From: Paraburkholderia sp. BCC1886
Lineage (GTDB): Bacteria; Pseudomonadota; Gammaproteobacteria; Burkholderiales; Burkholderiaceae
DNA length: 64,000 nucleotides
Direction of reading: 5' to 3'
Assembly (NCBI RefSeq): GCF_900996245.1
Contig: NZ_CAAJGK010000096.1
Coordinates: 124,001 to 188,000 of the forward strand
The notes under the pieces: generated by a model
Told to the model about the DNA's origin: nothing
What the model saw: only the letters and a program-made list of their open reading frames with translations
Databases searched by the model: none
Translations under genes and position numbers: made by a program
Part shown: piece by piece, positions 35,519-43,925 of the stretch
Position numbering within the stretch: position 1 is the stretch's first letter
Layout of the letters: each line of letters opens with the position of its first letter

Positions 35519-37689
35519 TCCCCACCCCCATTCAGCACGATCGCAAACCTCGCCTCCTCACCGACCCGTTCCACCTCCAGCGTGCCGCCCAGGCCGCTGG
35601 TAATCGCGTTGGCGATATAAAGCCCTAACCCGAGCCCGGCCTTATTACGCAGATTCCTCGCCGACGCGGCGTTCAACGGCAACGTCATCGCCCCCGGTTG
35701 AAACATCGAGTCGGGCAGCAGCCGGTTCGTGATTTCGATGCGCCGGCTATTGCCGCTACGCCGCGCGCTCACGTGAATTGGAAAGCGCAGGTCGCCGTGA
35801 TGCCGCGCGTTGCTCAGCAGATTCGACATGGCCTGCATCAGACGGTCTGCATCGGTGGGCCAGTCGCCGAGGTCGTCGATGGTCACGCTCATCTGCACGC
35901 CGGGATACGACTCGCGCTCGTGTTCGAGTGCGGCTTCGAGCAGCGGCGTGAGCGCGTTCTGGCGAATGTCCATGGTCAGGCCGATGCCCGTGCGCAAACG
36001 GCTCACATCGAGGATGTACGAGATCAGCGACTGCATGCGCCGCGACGAGTATTCGATCCGCTTCGCGCCGACATCGCTCGAAATGAGACCGCGTCCGAGC
36101 AGCGTCACGACCATGTTGATAGCCTGCAGCGGATCGCGCAGGTCGTGTCCCATGATGGCCAGCAGCGTGGCGCGTTCCTGTTCGGCCGCGCGAATGTGGG
36201 CGAAGGCGACCGTCTGCAGGATCGCGCGCAATTCGCGCGCGGCAAAGCGGTCGGTCGCGGCCCATGCCCGGCTGCTGCCGCGCACCGTTTCGCGCCATAC
36301 CTCGAACGATTTGCGCGGCCGCAGATGGCCGCCATTGCCCGCAGCGTCGTCGGGTCGATCCGGTTGTCCGGCCCACTCGACGGTTTCGACCAGTTCCGCG
36401 CGCCACCAGACGATGGTGATGGGCAACGTGTTATCCAGTTGCAACGCGAGAATGCCGGGCATGTCGCCGATCCCGGTGCGAAGGCCCGCGAGTTCGGGCG
36501 CGTCGCGCGAAACGGAATCCGTTGCAAACACATCGAGTTTGCGGACGGTCAGATAGTCGGCCACCTTCAGCGCGGCCGCCCGGTCGAACTCGGCCGGAAA
36601 CGAGCCGACGCGCTGGCCTACCAGTACCGACAACGCATCGGCTTCCACCAGTTCGCTGATCTCGCGATGGGCGGCCAGCAGTCCCGCGGTCGGGTCTTGC
36701 GCGGATGACAGCGCGCTCGCCACCTGGCCGCGCAGCGTTTCGATACGGCGCTCGGCGTGTGCGCGCTGCGACAGCTCGTTGCGTTCCACGGCGAGCGATA
36801 AGACCTGCGCGAGCACGACGCAGGACACGCGCACCGCGTGCGGCACCGACAACACGCGAGTGTGATGACACGCAATGAGTCCCCACAGCTTGCCGTCGAC
36901 CACGAGCGAGACGCTCATCGACGCCGCCACGCCCATGTTCTGCAGATACTCGATGTGGATTGGCGAGACGCTGCGCAAAATCGAATTGCTCAGGTCCAGC
37001 GGCGTGTCCTGCCTCGTTTCGGCCATCTCGATCGCGACGGGCGGCGCCGCGACATCGGCGATATGGCGGATCGGATTGAGCACGTACAGTTGCCGGGCCT
37101 GAGCCGGGATATCGCCGGCGGGATAGCGCAGGTTCAGATACGGCGTGAGATGCGCCGAGCGGGTCTCGGCGCTCACCGTGCCGCTGCCGTCGGGCAGAAA
37201 CCGGTAAGCCATCACGCGGTCGAAGCCGGTGAGGATCTGTATCGCGTCGGTCGCGACGGCCAGCAATTGCTCGAGCGAGGCCGACGCGCCGCGGTGCAAC
37301 TGCGCGATGCTCCGTTCCACCAGCTTGGCGTAGTGGGTCGTGGACGGCGCATCGGGCGGTTTGGCTTCCCATTCCGCGAGCAGCGTCGCGTTCGACCAGT
37401 GCAACGTGAGTTCGAACAGTTGGCCTTTGCCGCCGGTACAGGCCAAGGCATCCAGCTTCAGATCGGAATCGTTCAGTGCCCGGGCGATGGCGTCGCGTGC
37501 AACCGGGTCGAAGTGCCTGCCTGTTACCGCCGTGCCCAACGCGGGGACGCGGCCTAACTGTGCGGCGGCGTTGGCCGAACGCGCCACTACGCGGCCGTCG
37601 CGATCGAACGCGACCAGCGCGCCATGCTCCTGAATCAGGCCGAGCGCATGGATCGGTTCGCTATCGCAGTTTTCAATGGATGATGCCAT
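35515..37689 (-). CDS. Bacteriophytochrome histidine kinase
   Basis: A 724-residue red/far-red photoreceptor kinase: PAS (biliverdin Cys at residue 8, NCDSEPIH), GAF with DRVMAYRFLPDGSG and the chromophore motif PAGDIPAQAR, PHY with the tongue PRKSF, then a HisKA/HATPase core with the phosphorylated His in GHDLRDPL (about residue 518), N-box SNLLSNARHHGD and G-box AGLGLGLYIAN. All hallmarks are intact. I placed the start at 37689 (MASS), 18 codons into the longest frame. It overlaps the Fic gene by four bases, tail to tail. No heme oxygenase or response regulator gene lies in the window, so biliverdin supply and output are remote. Confidence 0.93.
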   Translation of the reverse strand: MASSIENCDSEPIHALGLIQEHGALVAFDRDGRVVARSANAAAQLGRVPALGTAVTGRHFDPVARDAIARALNDSDLKLDALACTGGKGQLFELTLHWSNATLLAEWEAKPPDAPSTTHYAKLVERSIAQLHRGASASLEQLLAVATDAIQILTGFDRVMAYRFLPDGSGTVSAETRSAHLTPYLNLRYPAGDIPAQARQLYVLNPIRHIADVAAPPVAIEMAETRQDTPLDLSNSILRSVSPIHIEYLQNMGVAASMSVSLVVDGKLWGLIACHHTRVLSVPHAVRVSCVVLAQVLSLAVERNELSQRAHAERRIETLRGQVASALSSAQDPTAGLLAAHREISELVEADALSVLVGQRVGSFPAEFDRAAALKVADYLTVRKLDVFATDSVSRDAPELAGLRTGIGDMPGILALQLDNTLPITIVWWRAELVETVEWAGQPDRPDDAAGNGGHLRPRKSFEVWRETVRGSSRAWAATDRFAARELRAILQTVAFAHIRAAEQERATLLAIMGHDLRDPLQAINMVVTLLGRGLISSDVGAKRIEYSSRRMQSLISYILDVSRLRTGIGLTMDIRQNALTPLLEAALEHERESYPGVQMSVTIDDLGDWPTDADRLMQAMSNLLSNARHHGDLRFPIHVSARRSGNSRRIEITNRLLPDSMFQPGAMTLPLNAASARNLRNKAGLGLGLYIANAITSGLGGTLEVERVGEEARFAIVLNGGGD

Positions 37690-37862
37690 GGGCCGGCTGG
37701 GTGGCCTCGGGGTTGACTGTCTCAGGTTGGGACCGCGAAGCACACGCCGGGTCGCAGGCAGTGTGAAGGTGGGTTCATGGCCGGGGCAAGGTGGCCGGGT
37801 TCGAACCCGGTCGGAACCCGGCGGTGAAGACGCGTCTCGGGATAGGACGGCCTCCTGACTAT

Positions 37863-37884
37863 CTGTGAACGGAAACGCTCACAG
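37863..37884. other. Inverted repeat CTGTGA-N10-TCACAG
   Basis: A 6-base inverted repeat in the 253-base gap between the DUF305 gene end and the phytochrome start. It resembles a CRP site, but the spacer is ten rather than six bases, so a weak hairpin or unknown operator is as likely. The remainder of the gap shows no gene; it contains a GC-rich palindrome (37795-37810). Confidence 0.25.
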
Positions 37885-37942
37885 AGTCTCCCATCATCGC
37901 CACCACATAGCAACCTCTCATATAGCGCGCCGGCCGTGCGGT

Positions 37943-38356
37943 TTACCGGGCCGGGTGCTTGGCCTGCCAGCCCTTCAGGAACGCGACTTCATCACGCTGC
38001 GCCTTGATGATGTTGCGGGCGAGTCGCTTGAGGTCCGGATCCTTGCCGTATTTCAACTCCACTTCCGCCATATCGATCGCGCCCTCGTGATGCGGAATCA
38101 TATGCGCGACGAAGTCCTGGTCCGCGTTGCCGGTGTAGGCGGGGGCGCTCATGCCGTGCATCATTTTTTCGTCGGCGGTTTTGAATGCGGGAGTGGATTC
38201 GCCGCCCGCTGCTGCGGAGTCGGAGCCGGAGTCAGAGTCGGCCGGATGGGACATGTCCATGCCGGGCATCGACGCATGTTGCTGCGCGTAAAGCGGTGCG
38301 CACGCCAATGCCAGGGCAGCGACGCTGAAGAGACCGAGAGCGCGAAGGTTTTTCAT
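37943..38356 (-). CDS. Secreted DUF305 protein, possible copper-binding
   Basis: A 137-residue exported protein: signal peptide MKNLRALGLFSVAALALACAPLYAQQ (cleavage near residue 22), then a Met/His-rich segment (HASMPGMDMSH) and the DUF305 ferritin-like helix pair with HMIPHHEGAIDMAEVEL. Many DUF305 genes stand near copper-resistance genes, and the Met/His residues suit copper, but no copper gene is adjacent here. ATG at 38356 was chosen over the longer frame because it yields the signal peptide. Confidence 0.87.
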   Translation of the reverse strand: MKNLRALGLFSVAALALACAPLYAQQHASMPGMDMSHPADSDSGSDSAAAGGESTPAFKTADEKMMHGMSAPAYTGNADQDFVAHMIPHHEGAIDMAEVELKYGKDPDLKRLARNIIKAQRDEVAFLKGWQAKHPAR

Positions 38357-38574
38357 AGTGAATGTCCATGGTGGGAAACGATCCGGTTGACCGGGGCCGA
38401 GCGAGACTATGTCGCGTGAGCCCGCCGGGCGCAACAGGCAGAACGTAAGCTTGAAGCTTCCCACGGCGGGAAGGTCAAGCTTTTCGGCTCGAACTTGGGA
38501 CAAGTCCTAGAGACGCACGCCTGGCGCGAATCGATAATCGACGCCCGTCACCGGCCGCCCAAAGCGCCGCCTCA

Positions 38575-40185
38575 ATGCCACCTTTCCCCCCGACTATGCC
38601 GACCGACCCGACTGCGCTTTCCGATACGCTCGCCCGCTGGTACGACGAGGCCGAACAGGCCCGCCTCGAAGGCCTGGCCGACGCGGCACGCTCGGGACTC
38701 GAGCGGATTCTGGCCCACGATCCGCGTCATCCGGGCGCGTTGTTCTCCTGCGGCCTGCTGGCCTTCGACGCGAAGCAGTTCGACGGCGCGTACGAGTGGG
38801 TGTCGCGCGCCATCGAGGTCGCGCCACAGGCCGCGTTCTACGACGCGCTGTGTGTCGTCCAGATCAAGCGGCGCGCATTCCCGAGCGCCGTGGAGGCGGC
38901 CCGCGAAGGCCTCGCGCTCGATCCCACGTCGCGCAATCTGCACTATTGCCTCGGGGTGGCGTTGCAGGTGTCGGGACACCCCGAAGAAGCCGCGCTCGCC
39001 TATCGCCGGCTGCTCGAACTCCAGCCGGACGATGCGCAGACCCGTGCGCAGACCCGTGCGCAGGCGCATGCGAATCTGGCCGTCGTCATCAAAGATCTCG
39101 GTTTTCTGGATGACGCCGAGCGGCATCTGAAACAGGCCCTCGCGCTCGCGCCGGCGAATCTCGGCGCGCGCGCGAGCCTCGCTACCGTGCTGCTGGCTGC
39201 CGGTCGCTACGAAGAGGCGTGGCCGCTTTTCGAAGACCGCTGGGCGAATTTCGTCGGCGAGGATGGGAGCCCTGTCGATGCGCGCGTGACACTGCCGATG
39301 CCGCAATGGCGCGGCGAACCGGTGCAGGCGGCGGGAGCGCGTCTGCTGGTGTTGCCGGAGCAGGGTCACGGCGACAGTCTGCAGTTCGTCCGCTACCTGC
39401 CGCTGGCGCTCGAACGGTTCGAGCGCGTCGGGTATATCTGTCCGCCGTCGTTGCGACGTCTCTACGAAGAGTCGTTATGCGCGCGCTGGCCCGGCCTCGT
39501 GATGCTCGACGACACGTGGCCCGAGGCCGCCGACTGGGACTGGCATTGCCCGCTGATGTCGCTGCCGCTGGCGTTCGGCACGCGGCTCGACAGCGTTCCC
39601 CATGACGTTTATCTGAATGCCGAACCCCATCGCGTGGCCGTTTGGGGCGAGCGGCTGGCATCGGCCTGGAGTCCGCCATTGCCGCGTGTGGGCATAGTCT
39701 GGGCCGGCGGCCATTCCGGCCTGACGGAGGACCGCGCGCGTAGCCTGAGCCCACGGCAGCTGGCGCCGTTGCTGGCGCTCCCCTTCGTGAACTGGATCAG
39801 CCTGCAGAAAACCGACGATCCCGCCAAGCGCGCCGACCCGTCGGTACAGGCCCGTCTGATCGATTGCATGGACGCCGTAACGGATTTCGCCGACACCGCC
39901 GCGCTCATCGCGAACCTGGATCTGGTAATCGCCGTGGATACCTCGGTCGCCCATCTGGCCGCGGCGATGGGCAAGTCGGTGTGGCTGCTCAATCGCTTCG
40001 CCGGTTGCTGGCGCTGGTTGCGCGATCGGGACGACAGCCCGTGGTATCCGGGCGTGCGCATCTTTACGCAGACCCGGCGCGGCAACTGGGACGAAGTGCT
40101 GGAACGGGTTTCCGAGGCGTTGCTGCAGAGGTTCGGACGAAGCGCCGAACGAATGGAACGTGCACCGGCTTCGCCATCCCCGTGA
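38575..40185 (+). CDS. TPR protein with GT9-like C-terminal domain
   Basis: A 536-residue protein. The first half (about 20-230) is tetratricopeptide repeats (for example NLHYCLGVALQVSGHPEEAALAYRRLLELQP and NLAVVIKDLGFLDDAERHLKQALALAP). The second half (about 250-520) resembles heptosyltransferase/GT9 domains: LPEQGHGDSLQFVRYLP, then VGIVWAGGHSG and VIAVDTSVAHLAAAMG. Such proteins are common in this group and may act on glycans of the flagellum or surface. A short 12-base duplication in codons 154-161 gives TRAQTRAQ. Alternative start ATG at 38596. Confidence 0.85.
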   Translation: MPPFPPTMPTDPTALSDTLARWYDEAEQARLEGLADAARSGLERILAHDPRHPGALFSCGLLAFDAKQFDGAYEWVSRAIEVAPQAAFYDALCVVQIKRRAFPSAVEAAREGLALDPTSRNLHYCLGVALQVSGHPEEAALAYRRLLELQPDDAQTRAQTRAQAHANLAVVIKDLGFLDDAERHLKQALALAPANLGARASLATVLLAAGRYEEAWPLFEDRWANFVGEDGSPVDARVTLPMPQWRGEPVQAAGARLLVLPEQGHGDSLQFVRYLPLALERFERVGYICPPSLRRLYEESLCARWPGLVMLDDTWPEAADWDWHCPLMSLPLAFGTRLDSVPHDVYLNAEPHRVAVWGERLASAWSPPLPRVGIVWAGGHSGLTEDRARSLSPRQLAPLLALPFVNWISLQKTDDPAKRADPSVQARLIDCMDAVTDFADTAALIANLDLVIAVDTSVAHLAAAMGKSVWLLNRFAGCWRWLRDRDDSPWYPGVRIFTQTRRGNWDEVLERVSEALLQRFGRSAERMERAPASPSP

Positions 40186-40195
40186 TATCGCCCGC

Positions 40196-40819
40196 TCAAT
40201 CCCGCTTGCCGAGATCGGCGAAACGGATGCAGCGAGCCTCGCAGGCCTCGGCGAACGCGGTGTCGTAGGTCGAGAAAAACACGGTGCCGGTTCGGCCCAG
40301 CAGCTTGAAAAGATCGACCAGCGCGGTCCGCGCCGGCGCATCTAGCCCTCCAACCGGTTCGTCGGCGATCAGAACCCGGTTAACGCCCACCGACGCGCCT
40401 GTCAGAAACACCTTCTTGCGGGTGCCGAACGACATCTGCTCGAAGCGTTTCTCCAGATGCGGCGTCAGGCCGAAGCGCCCGGCGAGCGCCAGCGTCGTGT
40501 CGTCGAGCGTGGTTCCCCGCGCCGCCGCGACTTCCTCGAGATAAGCGCGGCCGGTCTGTTCCGGCTGTGTCATGCAATCTTCGGGCACGTAGGTCAGCAC
40601 CCGGCTCGCGTCGGCCGACGCCGCGGCCAGCGAGTGGCCGCCGATCCATACCTCGCCGGCATCGGGCGCGAGCGTGCCGGCGAGAATGCCGAGCAGGGTC
40701 GACTTGCCGCTGCCGGATTCGTCGTCGAGCGCCACGCATCCCGTGGCCTGCTCGTAGTGCAATCCCTGGAAAATAACGCGCTCGTCGTAGCGCTTGCTGA
40801 GGTTGTCGAATCGGAGCAT
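40196..40819 (-). CDS. Orphan ABC-type ATPase with altered P-loop and signature
   Basis: A 207-residue ABC domain. The Walker B reads NRVLIADEPVGGLD. The P-loop is DESGSGKST, with the first Gly of GxxxxGKS replaced by Asp33, and the signature is MSFGTRKK instead of LSGGQ, near the LSxGTKKK forms of ABC-2 exporters. The switch region is FSTYD, lacking the usual switch His. No permease gene is adjacent, so the partner is unknown or the ATPase acts without one. The start at 40819 (MLRFDNLSKRYD) gives the typical N-terminus. Confidence 0.78.
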   Translation of the reverse strand: MLRFDNLSKRYDERVIFQGLHYEQATGCVALDDESGSGKSTLLGILAGTLAPDAGEVWIGGHSLAAASADASRVLTYVPEDCMTQPEQTGRAYLEEVAAARGTTLDDTTLALAGRFGLTPHLEKRFEQMSFGTRKKVFLTGASVGVNRVLIADEPVGGLDAPARTALVDLFKLLGRTGTVFFSTYDTAFAEACEARCIRFADLGKRD

Positions 40820-40948
40820 GGATCTGGAGCGAAAGTCGTTGAGGGCGTGCGCCCGGAGTGTAGCAGTGCGCTTGCGAAGCGCATCCGCCGGTCGATTCGG
40901 CAATTTTTGCTTTTAGATCCCCCGCATGCGGTATTTTTTCGATGCAAT

Positions 40949-40965
40949 CGTCTCAAAATGAGACG
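40949..40965. promoter_or_regulatory. Palindrome CGTCTCA-AAA-TGAGACG
   Basis: Perfect 7-base arms with a 3-base spacer, 130 bases upstream of the orphan ATPase start. It resembles the binding site of a dimeric regulator. A second palindrome, GCGCTAA-T-TTAGCGC, lies 42 bases further on, centre to centre about 41 bases. Confidence 0.35.
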
Positions 40966-40990
40966 GATGGTAAAGCGTAAGCAAAAAGCT

Positions 40991-41005
40991 GCGCTAATTT
41001 AGCGC
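40991..41005. promoter_or_regulatory. Palindrome GCGCTAA-T-TTAGCGC
   Basis: Perfect 7-base arms around one base. Paired with the site at 40949-40965 in the same gap. The target gene is unclear; the orphan ATPase gene is nearest. Confidence 0.3.
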
Positions 41006-41233
41006 CTCGGCGATCCGGCATCAGAAGCTGGACGTCGGAACCATGAGCGGGTACGCCACGCGCCGGGGAAGCGCTAGCGGTAGCCCAACGCTCGCTCAGG
41101 GTAACGGCCGAGCAATGCGTGAGTTGAAAAACAGAACGTCAGAAGCGAGGTTAGTCGAGAGAGATCAGATCGATGCGGCACAGCATCGACATCAGATGCC
41201 GAGGACCTGAGAGAAATAGTGGCGATGATGCGA

Positions 41234-41253
41234 ACGAGCCCGCAGAGGCTCGT
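41234..41253. other. Hairpin ACGAGCC-N6-GGCTCGT
   Basis: A perfect 7-base stem with a 6-base loop and no T-run on either side, so it is not a standard terminator. It could be part of an RNA or a leftover of an older gene end. Confidence 0.25.
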
Positions 41254-41723
41254 CGCACTTCTCCCATCTGCACCACCTTCCCGATGCAACCCCAACTCAA
41301 AACGCCATCTGTCCCTTCCGGCAAAGCGTTGTCCGCTGGCCGCGAGCGCGGTTTCAGTCATTTTGACCGGTTTAATTAGGGCGCGGTTAAAAGTAGATGC
41401 GCGCCGTACGCGGCATTTTTAACGCTGATAAACTGTGCCGCGGAGTGCCCGTGCGACCGTGTTCACCGGCGCCTGCTCTCCATGATCCGACCTCGTGAAG
41501 GGGCGGATAGACGGTAGAAATGGGCTTTGTCCGTGATTTGCAAGGCGCGCCAGCGCTTCATACTGCACGGTAATGCGAGCTGCTCCAGGGACTCATGGTT
41601 GGGCGTCCCACTATCTTGATGAGCCCGCACGGCGTCGCTTCGAACGATTCCTCCCGCCAACCTCTGCCAGCTGACTCAAAACGTACCGGGACCGCGCCTG
41701 CGGTCCGCTTTTGGAAGTGACTC

Positions 41724-43625
41724 ATGAAGCCGGGAAAGAACTCGCTTAGGAAAAAACGCGTACGCCAGATCGCGTGCGCCATCGGTGCGGTGCTCGTTGC
41801 CACCGTACTTGCATTCAACTTGCCCGGCCAGCGCCCGAAGTCGGACGGCGCCGCGCTCACGGGTCTCGCGAGCCAGATGCGGCACGATCCCACCGCCTGG
41901 ACGCATGACGAAAAAGACGCTTCACAAATGCTGCGCGATATTCGCGACGCCGACGTCGCCGCGATCGGCGTCAGTCCCAGCGCGATTCTGGTGTCGCGCC
42001 GCGATGGTTCGAAATACTTCGTCACCGACCACAACGCGACGTTCTCGCATGCGCTGCTGCTCGGCGAACCCAAGGCCGACCAGGCCGCGGCGCCGTATCA
42101 ACTGGTCTGGCTGCCCGACGCGGACATTCGCAGCGGCGGCGCGCGCTGGATCGAGGTGTTCGATCAGGTGCGCGATGCCATCAGCGTGTTGCTGCCGCTG
42201 TTGCTGATCGGCGGAATGGTGTGGTTCATGCGGCGCGAAATGCGCGGCGGCGCGAGTCTCCTGAGCCGTGCGCCCACACTGCGTTTCGACGACGTGATCG
42301 GCGCCGGCGAAGCCAAAGCGGCACTCGCCGATATTCGCGGTTATTTGTCCGACCCGAAGCAGTTCACGGCGATGGGCGTGCGCGCACCGTGCGGCATTCT
42401 GATGGTAGGCGGCCCGGGCGTCGGCAAGACGCGGCTCGCGCAGGCGCTGGCCGGCGAATGCGGCGCGAGTTTCATTTCGATCACCGGCAGTTATTTCAGC
42501 GCGAAGTACTACGGCGTCGGGATCCAGAAGGTCAAGCATCTGTTCGAGCTGGCGCGCAAGAATGCGCCGACGGTGATTTTCATCGACGAAGCCGACGGAC
42601 TTGCCAAGCGCACCGATACCGGCGGCGGCCCGGTGGAAGCGGAAAGCAACCGCATCATCAACCAGCTGCTCGCCGAGATGGACGGTTTCGCGTCGAACGA
42701 AGGCGTGATCATCGTCGCGGCGACCAACCATCCGGACAATCTGGACGAAGCGTTGCGCCGGCCCGGCCGCTTTGATCGCACGGTGCAGGTGCGTCTGCCG
42801 GATCGCGAAGACCGCGCGCGCATTTTCCGTTTTTACGCGGAGAAATTGAAATCCAGGGCTGCGGATATCGACTACGATCAGCTGGCGCGTCTGACTACCG
42901 GTCTGTCGCCGGCCACGGTCGCGATGGTCGTGAATCAGGCGGGACTCGTCGCGCGCAAGGCCGGCGATACGCAAATCGCCGCGAAGCATTTCATGGAAGC
43001 GATCAAGATTGCCCGTATCGGTGACGTGAGCGGCGCCGAGCGCGCGCTGAGCGAAGACGAGCGCAACCGGATCGCGGTGCACGAAGCGGGGCATGGTCTG
43101 GTTGCCGCGCTGCTCGGCACCGGCACGCTGGAAGAAGTGACTATCCTGCCGCGTGGCGGCGCTTTGGGTGTCGCGCTCATCACGAAGCAGCAGGACAAGC
43201 ATCTGTATCGCGAAACCGAAATTCGCAACGAGATTCAGGTGCTGCTCGGCGGGCGCAACGCGGAGATTCTGTCGTTCGCGGAAGCGTCGAGCGGTGCGGC
43301 GTCCGATTTGCAGGAAGCGTCGCGTATCAGCCTCGATATGGTGTCGAAGTTCGGTTTCAATAGCGACGGCGATCTGTTCAGCCTCGCGGCTTTGCCGTCG
43401 CAGTACGCGGGTTTGCAGATGAAGGGCGCCATCGAGCAGGCCAACGTGCTGCTCAAGGAACTGAACGAGCTGTGCTACGGCTTGCTGCATGCTTACGAGC
43501 CTGTGCTGCGCGCCATCGCCGACGAGTTGCTCGAACAGGAAACCGTGCCGGGCGAGACGGTTTACCGACTGATTCGCGAGCACAAAAGCACCCTCAAGAT
43601 CGTCCACGAGCCCGCTGCGGCTTGA
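41724..43625 (+). CDS. FtsH-like membrane AAA+ metalloprotease (paralogue)
   Basis: A 633-residue protein with FtsH architecture: membrane segments at about 13-32 and 152-169 enclosing a periplasmic part, AAA module with Walker A GGPGVGKT (229-236), Walker B VIFIDEAD (284-291) and arginine fingers in RRPGRFDR, then a zinc protease with HEAGH (453-457) and a third acid at Asp528 (ASDLQEAS). The pore loop, FVG in housekeeping FtsH, reads YYG here (262-264), and the flanking sequence is divergent. The main ftsH normally sits by rlmE/folP, absent here, so I take this as an extra copy with its own substrates. Confidence 0.88.
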   Translation: MKPGKNSLRKKRVRQIACAIGAVLVATVLAFNLPGQRPKSDGAALTGLASQMRHDPTAWTHDEKDASQMLRDIRDADVAAIGVSPSAILVSRRDGSKYFVTDHNATFSHALLLGEPKADQAAAPYQLVWLPDADIRSGGARWIEVFDQVRDAISVLLPLLLIGGMVWFMRREMRGGASLLSRAPTLRFDDVIGAGEAKAALADIRGYLSDPKQFTAMGVRAPCGILMVGGPGVGKTRLAQALAGECGASFISITGSYFSAKYYGVGIQKVKHLFELARKNAPTVIFIDEADGLAKRTDTGGGPVEAESNRIINQLLAEMDGFASNEGVIIVAATNHPDNLDEALRRPGRFDRTVQVRLPDREDRARIFRFYAEKLKSRAADIDYDQLARLTTGLSPATVAMVVNQAGLVARKAGDTQIAAKHFMEAIKIARIGDVSGAERALSEDERNRIAVHEAGHGLVAALLGTGTLEEVTILPRGGALGVALITKQQDKHLYRETEIRNEIQVLLGGRNAEILSFAEASSGAASDLQEASRISLDMVSKFGFNSDGDLFSLAALPSQYAGLQMKGAIEQANVLLKELNELCYGLLHAYEPVLRAIADELLEQETVPGETVYRLIREHKSTLKIVHEPAAA

Positions 43626-43679
43626 TCCGGACCGAGCGGGGCGGCGCACGCCTCGCTCGCTTCTCACGTTTGCACTTCA

Positions 43680-43853
43680 CTAAGGTTTGCTGGGCTCCGC
43701 TTCGCCTTTGGGCGGCAAGGGCTGATCCAGGCCTGGCTCGACGGGTGTGGGAATCGCGTCCCCGATCGGCTTGGAAATCTCGGTGGGCGGGCTGCCCGGG
43801 TCTTCTTCGGCGCGGCGCTCGGGTTCGTGCGAGGAATTCTGCGGATGAGTCAC
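43680..43853 (-). CDS. Small acidic Pro-rich protein, 57 residues
   Basis: A short gene starting with GTG (43851-43853 on the reverse strand) after GGAGACGCTTC, a good ribosome-binding site, and ending with TAG. The product is hydrophilic and Pro/Glu-rich (EPERRAEEDPG, PPTEISKPIGD, PTPVEPGLDQ), without a signal peptide or membrane segment and probably disordered. Codon use is typical for the region. I recall similar short Pro-rich hypothetical proteins in Burkholderia genomes, but assign no function. It lies convergent to the FtsH-like gene and 72 bases after the TauE gene's stop. Confidence 0.6.
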   Translation of the reverse strand: MTHPQNSSHEPERRAEEDPGSPPTEISKPIGDAIPTPVEPGLDQPLPPKGEAEPSKP

Positions 43854-43925
43854 GAAGCGTCTCCGGTGGGTGAAGGTGACTCACTTCGAAGCAAGCGGTG
43901 TTCCTCGAACACACACAGGTTGCCG

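Larger units (their letters stand above)
40820..41723. other. 904-base gap with palindromes and no convincing gene
   Basis: The longest gene-free stretch here, between the orphan ATPase and the FtsH-like gene. Short open frames (54 to 95 codons, both strands) have no ribosome-binding site and no recognisable product. The gap contains perfect inverted repeats at 40949-40965 (CGTCTCA-AAA-TGAGACG), 40991-41005 (GCGCTAA-T-TTAGCGC) and 41234-41253 (ACGAGCC-N6-GGCTCGT). It may hold promoters, a degraded gene or an undetected RNA. Confidence 0.45.

Noticed and set aside
37795..37810. tRNA-like T-arm CCGGGTTCGAACCCGG
   Set aside because: The palindrome leaves a 6-base instead of a 7-base loop, and no D-arm, anticodon stem or acceptor stem could be paired on either strand.
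41234..41253. Hairpin as rho-independent terminator
   Set aside because: No T-run on either side and no gene end close enough.
41463..41660. 65-codon reverse frame and similar short frames in the 904-base gap
   Set aside because: No ribosome-binding site, unusual composition and no recognisable similarity.
43630..43660. Possible terminator after the FtsH-like gene (GAGCGGGG with CCTCGCTC)
   Set aside because: Eight pairs with one G-T and no T-run; too weak to list.
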